Shown in pieces: positions 24,374 through 31,536 of a stretch of DNA of 43,263 nucleotides (position 1 is its first letter; every line of letters begins with the position of its first letter). The stretch is taken from the NCBI GenBank assembly GCA_003222055.1, contig QHUT01000074.1, forward strand, positions 1 through 43,263, in the 5' to 3' direction. The translations under genes were made by a program, and so were the position numbers. The notes under the pieces were generated by a model that saw only the letters and a list, made by a program, of their open reading frames with translations, ran no database searches and was not told the origin of the DNA. The DNA is from Gemmatimonadota bacterium. GTDB lineage: Bacteria > Gemmatimonadota > Gemmatimonadetes > Gemmatimonadales > GWC2-71-9.

Positions 24374-25548
24374 GCGGCCCCGCCGGTTTCCTGTCGGCGT
24401 TCGCCCATGCGCTCGCGGCGATGACGCTTTACGCCGCGGGACATCCCGCGCGCGAGCGCGCGATCGACGACGCCTTCCAACAGCTGCACGACCTCCAGGC
24501 CACGGCGCCGAACGCCCTGTTCACCTTTCTGGGCGACGAGATCGTGTTCGGGAACCTGCCGGTCCGGGAGCTGAAGGCGTGGGATTGGTCGCGACGCCTC
24601 GCCCAGGCCGGCATCCAACGGCTCGAGTTCGCCGACCGCGTGAGCCGCGACGAATTCGAGGGATTCCTGGACGAGGTGCTCGCTCGCTTGACGCTTTCGG
24701 CGATCGACACGACGGAGGCGCATCAGCTGCGCCGTTCCAGCATCCGCTACGGGTCGGTCGGCGTGAAGGGCGACGCGGGGCACGCCGAGGCGCCCGTGGC
24801 GACGGCCACGATCGGCTACTCGCTGGGCGAAGAGGCGGAAACGGTGCGGTGGTTCCAAGACGCCGTCCGGTCCCAGGGTGTGGTACCGGTCACCGAGGCG
24901 GAGGCGGTGGTGCGGTCGCTGTCGATCGCGATGCACAGCGACCGCCAGCTCGTGATCCCGTTGCTGCAGCTCAAGGAGTTCGACCAGTACACGACCACGC
25001 ATTCCATGAACGTGGCGGTGCTGACCATGGCGCTCGCCGAGCATCTCGGGTTGGGCGCGCGTGACGTGCGGAACTTCGGCATCGCCGGCCTGCTGCACGA
25101 CATCGGCAAGGTCACGATCCCGCTCGACGTGCTCACCAAGCCGGGCCGCTTCACGGATGAGGAACGCGCGCTCATGAACCAGCATCCCGCGGAAGGTGCG
25201 CGCATCATCCTCAAGTCGGAGGAGCAGCTCGAGCTGCCCGCGGTGGTGGCGTACGAGCATCACATCATGTTGAATGGAGGGGGCTATCCGACCCTGCGCT
25301 TCCGGCGCGACTGCCACCGGGCCAGCAAGCTCGTCCATGTCTGCGACGTGTACGATGCCCTCCGCACCAACCGCCCGTATCGGGAGGCATGGCCGCAGGA
25401 GCGGACGCTCGCCTACCTGCGCGATCGGGCGGGAGTCGAGTTCGATCCCGAGCTGGCGGGCGCCTTCGTGCGGATGATGCAGCAGTGGGAGCCACAGCTG
25501 GCGATCCTGACCGACGAGCGTGCGCCGCTCGGCGCCCCGGGGACCTGA
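24370..25548 (+). CDS. HD-GYP-domain protein (variant motif; probable CTG start)
   Basis: HD-GYP proteins usually hydrolyse cyclic di-GMP. The product is about 392 residues. Residues about 6-110 match the N-terminal domain of the preceding protein (FLSAFAHALAAMTLYAAGHP; GDEIVFGNLPV). The HD-GYP domain has His211, LLHDIGKV (His243-Asp244) and a GYP segment HHIMLNGGGYP (297-307), where the usual Glu and Asp of H-H-E-x-x-D-G are Ile299 and Asn302, so activity is uncertain. ATG 24421 would delete the start of the shared domain. CTG 24370 restores it, overlaps the upstream stop as CTGA and has GGGGAG at 24358-24363, 6 nt upstream. Confidence 0.87.
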   Translation: MSGPAGFLSAFAHALAAMTLYAAGHPARERAIDDAFQQLHDLQATAPNALFTFLGDEIVFGNLPVRELKAWDWSRRLAQAGIQRLEFADRVSRDEFEGFLDEVLARLTLSAIDTTEAHQLRRSSIRYGSVGVKGDAGHAEAPVATATIGYSLGEEAETVRWFQDAVRSQGVVPVTEAEAVVRSLSIAMHSDRQLVIPLLQLKEFDQYTTTHSMNVAVLTMALAEHLGLGARDVRNFGIAGLLHDIGKVTIPLDVLTKPGRFTDEERALMNQHPAEGARIILKSEEQLELPAVVAYEHHIMLNGGGYPTLRFRRDCHRASKLVHVCDVYDALRTNRPYREAWPQERTLAYLRDRAGVEFDPELAGAFVRMMQQWEPQLAILTDERAPLGAPGT

Positions 25549-25569
25549 GCCAGGCCCTTCCGGGGGGCG

Positions 25570-25575
25570 TATCTT
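25570..25575 (+). promoter_or_regulatory. TATCTT -10-like box 9 nt before ATG 25585
   Basis: TATCTT lies 9 nt from the start codon, implying a leader of only a few nucleotides. A weak -35 candidate (TGAGCC, 25546-25551) would be 18 nt upstream. No Shine-Dalgarno sequence precedes this gene. Confidence 0.45.
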
Positions 25576-25584
25576 TCACCGGTC

Positions 25585-26004
25585 ATGCCGCGCTGCTCCG
25601 CTGCCCTCGTCCTGCTCGTCGGGCTCGGTTCCGGGCTAGCCGCCCAAACCGCCGCCGCTCCCCCCGGTTCCCCCGCCTCCCCGGCCCGCCGTTCCCACCT
25701 CGAGGGGAAATGGCAGGCCAAGACCGAAGACGAGATCCGCAACATCATGGTCCGAGGCGACAGCTCCGCCCAGTTCGGCGAGCAGGTCGCCCGGTGGCGG
25801 ATCGTCGGGGACAGCCTGTGGCTCGCACTCGGGGACGGGGTGTGGCAGGTCTACGGGATGAAGCTCGACGGGGACAAGCTCACGCTGTCGGGCGGGGACT
25901 TGGCGAAGCCGGCGACGCTGCACCGCGTGGGTCCCGCCACGGCGCGGGCCGACTCGGTGGCGATCCCGCCGCCGCCGCCGCCCACCGAGCGCGCCTGGGA
26001 CTGA
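25585..26004 (+). CDS. Small secreted protein, unknown function
   Basis: The product is 139 residues from ATG 25585. It has a clear signal peptide (ALVLLVGLGSGLAAQ) followed by a proline/alanine-rich linker. The mature domain of about 80 residues has strands such as HLEGKWQAKTEDEI, RWRIVGDSLWLALGDGVWQV and GMKLDGDKLTLSGGD, a lipocalin-like or small beta-sandwich pattern. It ends in a run of prolines. No family is recognised. It is convergent with the kinase gene, whose stop is 15 nt away. Confidence 0.75.
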   Translation: MPRCSAALVLLVGLGSGLAAQTAAAPPGSPASPARRSHLEGKWQAKTEDEIRNIMVRGDSSAQFGEQVARWRIVGDSLWLALGDGVWQVYGMKLDGDKLTLSGGDLAKPATLHRVGPATARADSVAIPPPPPPTERAWD

Positions 26005-26019
26005 CGCGGCAGGCGGTGC

Positions 26020-27858
26020 TCAGGGTGCGTCGCGGATATTCGCGATGCGCCAGCCGTCCGGCGTGTTGAGGAAGCGGATCGCCTGGCGCAGGCGGGTTTC
26101 GCGCTGCGCCCCGCCGCCCGCCGGCACGAACGTGTACGCGGTCCGCACCGCGGCGTAGGCCGTGTCGCCGCGGGCGTTCAGGCGCTCGACGGTGTAGCGC
26201 GCCGTGAGCCGGGTGTAGCTCCGGAAGAACGTCTCCCACCCCGTCACGTCTTTCGCCGCCATGCCGGGCATGAGGACCTGGAGGTTGCCCACCCGCTCGC
26301 TCGCCATGGCGCGCTCGAGATCCTGGAGCAGCACGCCGATTGCCGCGCGGATCTCCGGCGGCTGCGGGGACGGCGGGGCGACGCCGGCGGCCACGCCCAC
26401 CTGCTCGGCGTCGAGGGCCGCGAGTCGGGCGACGACCCAATCCCCGGCCGCGTAGAGCGATTCGGCGCGCCCCAGCGACGCCCCGGCGCGTCCCGCTTCG
26501 GGCCGGGTCGAGCCGAGCGCGTTCACCACCGGGGTGGCGCGCGCCAGCGCCTGCTGGGCGACGCGCCGCAGCGCTTCGGCTTCTGCTTGCGCCTTGCGGT
26601 ACTGCGGGATCGCGCTGACGTACCCGCTGGCGGCGCGGGCCAGGTCGCCCGACCGCAGGGCCCGCTCCGCCGTGAGCAGCACCGCCTCCGCCAGGATGAG
26701 CGAGGGCACGTTGTTCTTCATGGCGCCGGCGCGGCGGGCGCGCTCTCGGGCCGCGAGGGTCGAGTCCCGCTGCGCCGCGAGCGCCGGATTCAGGAGCGCC
26801 CGCGGTTGATCGGCGAGGACCTGATCGAGGCTGGCCGGCGCGTAGCCGGCGTCGGACAGTGGCGCCGCCACCGGCGATGGCGAGCGCGACACGTACAGCA
26901 GCACCAGCGCGGTGACCATCAGCGTGGTCAGAACCGCCGCCCGCCACTTGAGCGGGGCGTGGGTCACCAGGCGTAGCACGGCGGACGGGATCGGGGACCA
27001 CCGGAGACTCAGCCGCTCCGTCGTATCGAACGCGCCCGACAGGGCGGCACGGATGGCGAACAGGGCGGACTGCATCTGGCGCGCCGTCTCGTAGCGCTCC
27101 TCCGGCACCTTGATCAGCGCCTTCGACACCACGCGCTCCAGCGCCGCCGGGATGGACGGCGTGGTGGCGCGGAGCGGCTTGGGGTCGGTCGTGAGCACCT
27201 GGTACAGCACGCCGTGCACCGTTTCTCCCTCGAACGGCTTCCGATAGGTGAGGAGCTCGTACAGCAGGCAGCCGACCGCGAACACGTCGGTGGCGGGCGT
27301 GATCGCCCCGTTGGTGATCTGCTCGGGGGCCATGTAGGTCGGCGTCCCGACGATCGCGCCCGAGCCGGTGACATCGGCCGATTGGAGCGCGATCCCGAAG
27401 TCCATGATCTTGACCGAGCCGTCGGACGCGATGCGGACGTTGGACGGCTTGATGTCGCGGTGAATCACACCGCGCTCGTGCGCGTAGGAGAGTCCCTGCA
27501 GCACCTCTATCACGAGGTCCAGTTTGCGCTCGAGCGGGATGGGCTCGCGCAGCGCGATCAAGGTGCTGAGGTCGCGGCCGTCGACCAGCTCCATGGCGAT
27601 GAACAACTGCCCGTCCGCTTCGCCCAGGTCGTAGATGGTGACCATGTTGGGATGCTGCAGGGCGCCCGCGGCGCGGGCCTCGCGCAGCAGCCGCTCGCGC
27701 GCGTCCGCCGACCGGCCCGCCCGCGAGAGCAGCTTGAGCGCGACATAGCGGCGGATGACGGAGTCGTACGCCCGCCACACCTCGCCCATCGCCCCTTCGC
27801 CGATGAGCTCGTGCAGCTCGAACTTTCCGACCCGTCGGTATTGCTCGGTCTGCGCCAT
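26020..27858 (-). CDS. Transmembrane Ser/Thr protein kinase with NTF2-like tail
   Basis: The product is 612 residues from ATG 27858; an upstream in-frame extension lacks homology. The kinase domain (about 10-270) shows GEGAMGEVWRAYD, VALKLLSR, VIHRDIKPSNVRI, KIMDFGIAL and GTPTYMAPEQI, all key catalytic residues being intact. A single membrane helix follows near 305-325 (AAVLTTLMVTALVLLYV), so the kinase is cytoplasmic and the rest exported. The extracellular part has a coiled-coil-like helical stretch (about 350-480) and ends in an NTF2/SnoaL-like domain (TAYAAVRTAYTFV; IRFLNTPDGWRIANI). Similar PknB-type kinases with varied sensor tails are numerous in Gemmatimonadota. Confidence 0.92.
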   Translation of the reverse strand: MAQTEQYRRVGKFELHELIGEGAMGEVWRAYDSVIRRYVALKLLSRAGRSADARERLLREARAAGALQHPNMVTIYDLGEADGQLFIAMELVDGRDLSTLIALREPIPLERKLDLVIEVLQGLSYAHERGVIHRDIKPSNVRIASDGSVKIMDFGIALQSADVTGSGAIVGTPTYMAPEQITNGAITPATDVFAVGCLLYELLTYRKPFEGETVHGVLYQVLTTDPKPLRATTPSIPAALERVVSKALIKVPEERYETARQMQSALFAIRAALSGAFDTTERLSLRWSPIPSAVLRLVTHAPLKWRAAVLTTLMVTALVLLYVSRSPSPVAAPLSDAGYAPASLDQVLADQPRALLNPALAAQRDSTLAARERARRAGAMKNNVPSLILAEAVLLTAERALRSGDLARAASGYVSAIPQYRKAQAEAEALRRVAQQALARATPVVNALGSTRPEAGRAGASLGRAESLYAAGDWVVARLAALDAEQVGVAAGVAPPSPQPPEIRAAIGVLLQDLERAMASERVGNLQVLMPGMAAKDVTGWETFFRSYTRLTARYTVERLNARGDTAYAAVRTAYTFVPAGGGAQRETRLRQAIRFLNTPDGWRIANIRDAP

Positions 27859-27922
27859 GCCGCTCGCGTGAGTGAAACCGTGCAATTTGCGTAGGGGAGG
27901 GGCCGCCCGCAACGCGCGTCCG

Positions 27923-29092
27923 TCACCCCGTGGCCCAATCGTACATCCGACCCAGCAGAGCCCGCAGCGCGGCGTCCACCTCGACGTCGCGCCGTGGCAT
28001 CACCCGCTCGGCGATGCTGAGAAAGCCGTCGCGGCTCATCCGCGTCCCGCCCGTCGCCCCCCACGCGAACGGGGGGACGTACTTGGGCGGTCGCACGGCG
28101 TCGAACACGCTGGCCCCCGTGCCGACGACCGAGCCCGTTCCGAGCAGCGTCCCGATCGCCGTCTTGGCGTGGTCGCCGATGAGACTGCCCAGGAACTGGA
28201 GATCCGTCTCGAGCGACGTACCCGCCACGTCGAGCCGGACGCGGCCGTACGTGTTTTTCAGGTTCGACGTGATCGTGCCGGCGCCGAGGTTTGCCCAGCG
28301 GCCGATCACCGAGTGGCCCACGAAGCCGTCGTGAGCCTTGTTGGCATACCCCAGAAACACGCAGTTCGACACTTCGCCCCGCACGTTGCAACGCGGACCG
28401 ATCGCCGTCACCCGCACGGAGCCGCCCAGCACGTGCGTGTTGGCTCCCACCCATAGCGGTCCCTCCAGCCGCGTCCCCGCGCGGACCTCGGCCCCGCTCT
28501 CGAGGACCACGGGACCGCCCCGTACGTCGAACACTACCCCCGGCTCGACCACCGCGTCGTGCAGCGCGATCGCGGCGGGGTCGCCGAGCACGGTGCTCCC
28601 CGCGGGAATCGGGTCGGCGTCGCCGAGCAGGGCGCGCAAGTCGGCGTGGAGCAGCCGCTCGAGCGTGGCGACCAGGTCGTACACGCCGTGCAGCACCGCG
28701 CCCGCCACCTCGATCGTCCGCGCGTGCGGCTGGGGCCGGTCCCACGTCGCTCCCGGCCCCACGCCCCAGCCCACCGTGATACCGCCGCAGGTGAGCCGGA
28801 ACGCGCCGTCGGGGAGCGCGGGCGCGAGCCCGCGAGGGGCGAAGGTCGAGGAGCCGATGACCGCGGGCCCCGTGACCGGGCGCCGGGGCGTCACGGCCGG
28901 CACCCCCGGCTCGGCGAAACCGGCGAGGTGGGGCAGGGCAAAGATCCCGGTGGCCTCCACGCCCACGAACGCCTCCCACCGCTCGCGGATGAGATGGGCG
29001 CCGGCGCGCAGCTCACACAGCGGACGCGCGCCCAAGAACGGAGCCCACGCGGCACCCGGCTCGGGATCGAGCAGATAGAGCGCGTGTGTCAC
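27923..29092 (-). CDS. Alternative GlmU-like sugar-1-phosphate nucleotidyl/acetyltransferase
   Basis: The product is 389 residues from the GTG of a GTGA overlap with the upstream mannose-1-phosphate guanylyltransferase. The N-terminal part (LYLLDPEPGAAWAPF, RPLCELRAG) and the left-handed beta-helix C-terminus (LWVGANTHVLGGSVRVTAIG; NCVFLGYANKAHDGFVGHS; RWANLGAGTITSNLKNTYG) match the putative sugar nucleotidyltransferase family known as alternative bacterial GlmU. The final segment (FLGSLIGDHAKTAIGTLLGT) is typical. It may supply UDP-GlcNAc in lineages where classical GlmU is absent; the reaction is not proven from sequence. Confidence 0.87.
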   Translation of the reverse strand: MTHALYLLDPEPGAAWAPFLGARPLCELRAGAHLIRERWEAFVGVEATGIFALPHLAGFAEPGVPAVTPRRPVTGPAVIGSSTFAPRGLAPALPDGAFRLTCGGITVGWGVGPGATWDRPQPHARTIEVAGAVLHGVYDLVATLERLLHADLRALLGDADPIPAGSTVLGDPAAIALHDAVVEPGVVFDVRGGPVVLESGAEVRAGTRLEGPLWVGANTHVLGGSVRVTAIGPRCNVRGEVSNCVFLGYANKAHDGFVGHSVIGRWANLGAGTITSNLKNTYGRVRLDVAGTSLETDLQFLGSLIGDHAKTAIGTLLGTGSVVGTGASVFDAVRPPKYVPPFAWGATGGTRMSRDGFLSIAERVMPRRDVEVDAALRALLGRMYDWATG

Positions 29093-30099
29093 AGACGCTG
29101 CACGAGTTGCTTCAGCCGCTCGGCGCGCCCCGTCGGCATGACGAGGGTGTGGCCGTTGGCCCGCACCACTACCATGTCCTCCAGGCCGATCACGGCGAGG
29201 TGCTCGCTGTCGGACCAGACGACCGAGCGGCGGACGTCGTCCGCCACGGTGACGTTCCCGACCACGACGTTGCCGCGCGCGTCGGGCGTGCGAATGCGCA
29301 GCAGCGCGTCCCACGACCCGATGTCGTCCCAGCGAAACGTGCCCGCGACCACGGCGAGGCGCTTGGTCCGCTCCAACACTGCGACGTCCACCGCCACGGG
29401 GCGCACGGCGCCGAAGAAGCCCGCGATGTCGCCCGCCGCCAGCGCCGGCCAGCCCGGCTTGAGCTCGCGCGCGTAGGCGCCCGCTTCGCCGAGAAAGCGG
29501 GCCACCCCCCACGCAAACAGGCCCGTGTTCCAGAGCGCCCCGCGCTGCCGCAGCAGCGCGGCGCGGGCCGGCGAAGGCTTCTCGACGAAGCGCCGCACTC
29601 CCCGCGCGCCGCCGAGCGGCTTGCCGGGGACGATGTAGCCGTACGCCGTCTCGTTGCGTGTCGGCTTGACGCCCACGGTCACCAGTACATCGTACTCGTC
29701 GGCCACCGCGAGCGCCTGCCGTGCGGCGGCGCGGAACGCGCGATCGTCTTCGACCGCCCAGTCGGCGTGCAGCGAGAGGAGTTGAGCGCCGGAGTCGCGC
29801 TCGGAGATCCAGTGCGCCGCCCACACCAGCGCGGGTGCGGTGGACGCCGCCCTCGGCTCCGCCAACACCTGCCCCTGCGGGATCTGCGGCACCGTGCGGG
29901 CCACCTGGTCCACGAGGAACGGTCCGGTGAGGATGAGGATCCGCTCCGGCGGCACCAGCCCGTCGAGCCGCTCCACCGCCTGCTGCAGCAAGGGGCGGTC
30001 GCCGGCCAGCGGCAGGAGCTGCTTGGGACGCTCGGGCGTCGACAGCGGCCAGAACCGTGTCCCGGACCCGCCCGCGAGAATCGCCGCCCAGACACTCAC
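29089..30099 (-). CDS. manC: Mannose-1-phosphate guanylyltransferase
   Basis: The enzyme makes GDP-mannose for surface polysaccharides and glycans. The product is 336 residues from a GTG in GTGA overlap with the upstream receiver gene. The nucleotide-binding motif ILAGGSGTRFWPLS is at residues 7-20, followed by PKQLLPL, then RFVEKPSPA and WNTGLFAWGVA, and finally GTFRWDDIGSWDALL. This is the stand-alone pyrophosphorylase type without the C-terminal isomerase domain of bifunctional ManC/AlgA. It is co-transcribed with the GlmU-like gene, so the pair probably feeds nucleotide sugars into one pathway. Confidence 0.93.
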   Translation of the reverse strand: MSVWAAILAGGSGTRFWPLSTPERPKQLLPLAGDRPLLQQAVERLDGLVPPERILILTGPFLVDQVARTVPQIPQGQVLAEPRAASTAPALVWAAHWISERDSGAQLLSLHADWAVEDDRAFRAAARQALAVADEYDVLVTVGVKPTRNETAYGYIVPGKPLGGARGVRRFVEKPSPARAALLRQRGALWNTGLFAWGVARFLGEAGAYARELKPGWPALAAGDIAGFFGAVRPVAVDVAVLERTKRLAVVAGTFRWDDIGSWDALLRIRTPDARGNVVVGNVTVADDVRRSVVWSDSEHLAVIGLEDMVVVRANGHTLVMPTGRAERLKQLVQRL

Positions 30100-30500
30100 C
30101 GCGCGTCCTCGGGTGCGGGCCCATGTTCCAGCATGGCGGCGATGCGCGCGGTGAGCTTGCTGGGGCTGAACGGCTTGGTCAACAGGGCGGCGCCCAGCTC
30201 TTCCGCCTCGCCGAGGACCCGCTCGTCGCCTTCGGCGGTCAGCACGATGACGGGGAGACGACGCGTGGCGGCGGCGGCGCGCAGCTCCCGCAGCAGGTCG
30301 AGCCCCGAGCCGTCGGGGAGATGGAGATCGAGCAGGAGCGCGTCGAGCGGTGCGTGGCGGTCCTGCAGCGCCGCGCGCGCGTTGGCGAGCGTGCGCGCGA
30401 GGCTCACCCGGTAGCCGAGCCGCTCGAGATGGGGCCGCAGCAGCAGTCCGATGTGCGGCTCGTCGTCGACGACGAGGAGGTGCCGCCGGTGGGGCGACAA
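30096..30500 (-). CDS. Single-domain response regulator (receiver)
   Basis: The product is about 134 residues from TTG 30500, which has GGGAGG about 8 nt upstream; longer versions would run into the roadblock gene. It is a lone receiver domain: LLVVDDEPH (acidic pair), LDALLLDLHLPDGSG with the phospho-acceptor aspartate, IVLTAEGD (Thr) and LLTKPFSP (Lys). There is no output domain, so it probably acts through protein contact. Its position next to the roadblock gene and upstream of manC is conserved enough in spacing to suggest one transcript. Confidence 0.9.
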   Translation of the reverse strand: MSPHRRHLLVVDDEPHIGLLLRPHLERLGYRVSLARTLANARAALQDRHAPLDALLLDLHLPDGSGLDLLRELRAAAATRRLPVIVLTAEGDERVLGEAEELGAALLTKPFSPSKLTARIAAMLEHGPAPEDAR

Positions 30501-30516
30501 CGCGGGCGCCTCCCGC

Positions 30517-30870
30517 TCAGAGGAGGCCGGCGATCGCGGAGCGGTGGCGGCGCAGGTCGTAAAGCATCGCGCCCACGTTGGTGGACGGTTGCACCAGCAC
30601 CACCAGCAGCGCGTCGACGTTGAGGACCGAGACCAGCGCGAGGCCGGCGCCGAACTCGAGCACGCCGGTGCCGAAGTCCCCGCGTCCACCCGCCTGCCCG
30701 AGCTGCATCATGCTGTTGATGACCGACGGGAGGAGCGCGGCGACGGTTTCCGCATCGACGCCGTTGGCGGTGCGGGAGTCGATCGGCAGCCCGTCGCGCC
30801 CGACGACGACCACCGCGTCCACCCCGGAGCGGCGGCTCAGCGCCTCAACCACTTCGCGGATCGTCGCCAT
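30517..30870 (-). CDS. Roadblock/LC7-domain protein
   Basis: The product is 117 residues from ATG 30870. It has the roadblock/LC7 pattern of alternating strands and helices (VDAVVVVGRDGLPIDSRT; ALLVVLVQPSTNVGAMLYDL). Such proteins, for example MglB, form dimers and regulate small Ras-like GTPases. No MglA-like GTPase is in the window. It starts a reverse-strand operon behind a promoter with a very short leader (30880-30908). Confidence 0.87.
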   Translation of the reverse strand: MATIREVVEALSRRSGVDAVVVVGRDGLPIDSRTANGVDAETVAALLPSVINSMMQLGQAGGRGDFGTGVLEFGAGLALVSVLNVDALLVVLVQPSTNVGAMLYDLRRHRSAIAGLL

Positions 30871-30879
30871 ACGGCGGCC

Positions 30880-30908
30880 AAGCTAGGAATGGAGTCTGGC
30901 GAAGTCAA
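30880..30908 (-). promoter_or_regulatory. Promoter TTGACT-N17-TAGCTT for the roadblock operon
   Basis: On the reverse strand TTGACT (30908-30903) and TAGCTT (30885-30880) are 17 nt apart, and the -10 box ends 9 nt before ATG 30870. The expected start site falls within a few bases of the ATG, so the mRNA would be leaderless or nearly so. A divergent promoter lies at 30923-30952. Confidence 0.7.
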
Positions 30909-30922
30909 GCAGCGATCGCGGG

Positions 30923-30952
30923 TTGACCCACTTGGACGCCGCTCGGTATCTT
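30923..30952 (+). promoter_or_regulatory. Promoter TTGACC-N18-TATCTT for the lipoprotein-serS operon
   Basis: TTGACC (30923-30928) and TATCTT (30947-30952) are 18 nt apart. The -10 box ends 12 nt before ATG 30965, so the leader would be about 6 nt and no Shine-Dalgarno sequence fits. It faces away from the roadblock promoter 14 nt to its left. Confidence 0.7.
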
Positions 30953-30964
30953 CTCCGGCACCGC

Positions 30965-31531
30965 ATGACTCCGCGCCGCCGACTCGTCGCCGTGACCGCC
31001 GCCGTCACCGGTCTCGCGCTGCTCGCTGCTGCGTGCAGCAACACGACGGGCCTCCCGGCCGCGGTGTTCACGAACGTCGTGGACACGGTCTCGCTGTACG
31101 CGCTGCGTGGTACCGCCATCGCCTTGCCGTCCGCCTACTCCATCCAGGATCGGGCAACGGTGCGAACCGACACCACCGTCAACCTCGATTTCGCGTTCGA
31201 CTTCGACTCGGCCGGCAAGCCCGCCCTGCTGCCCACCGCGGCCCTCCGTCTCGGCACGGCGTCCGGTCTGCAGCCGACCAGCACGGCGTTCCCCGCCATC
31301 ACGTTGGCGCCGACCGGCGGCTACATCCAGGACACGGCCGTCACGCTCGACACCGGCAAGGTCTTGTACGCGGTGTCCCGTCCGGTGACCTGCCTGATCG
31401 GCGGCATCCCGTTGTATGCCAAGCTCCATGTCCTGAGCGTGGACTCGACGGCACGGCGTGTGGACTTCGAGATTCTCGTCGATCAGAATTGCGGCTACCG
31501 CGGCCTCGCCCCGGGATTGCCCAAACAGTAG
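30965..31531 (+). CDS. Putative lipoprotein, unknown function
   Basis: The product is 188 residues from ATG 30965. A basic n-region (TPRRRLVAVTAAVTGLALLA) leads to a lipobox LLAAAC with Cys near residue 25. The mature part is beta-rich and threonine/serine-rich (TVNLDFAFDFDSAGKP; HVLSVDSTARRVDFEILVD) with two further cysteines. No family is recognised. It is the first gene after the promoter at 30923-30952, and serS follows 5 nt after its stop. Confidence 0.8.
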   Translation: MTPRRRLVAVTAAVTGLALLAAACSNTTGLPAAVFTNVVDTVSLYALRGTAIALPSAYSIQDRATVRTDTTVNLDFAFDFDSAGKPALLPTAALRLGTASGLQPTSTAFPAITLAPTGGYIQDTAVTLDTGKVLYAVSRPVTCLIGGIPLYAKLHVLSVDSTARRVDFEILVDQNCGYRGLAPGLPKQ

Positions 31532-31536
31532 GCGCG

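Noticed and set aside
30500-30689. Longer receiver protein starting inside the roadblock gene
   Set aside because: The extra residues are Ser/Cys/Trp-rich shadow sequence from the roadblock frame, and TTG 30500 has a good Shine-Dalgarno sequence directly upstream.
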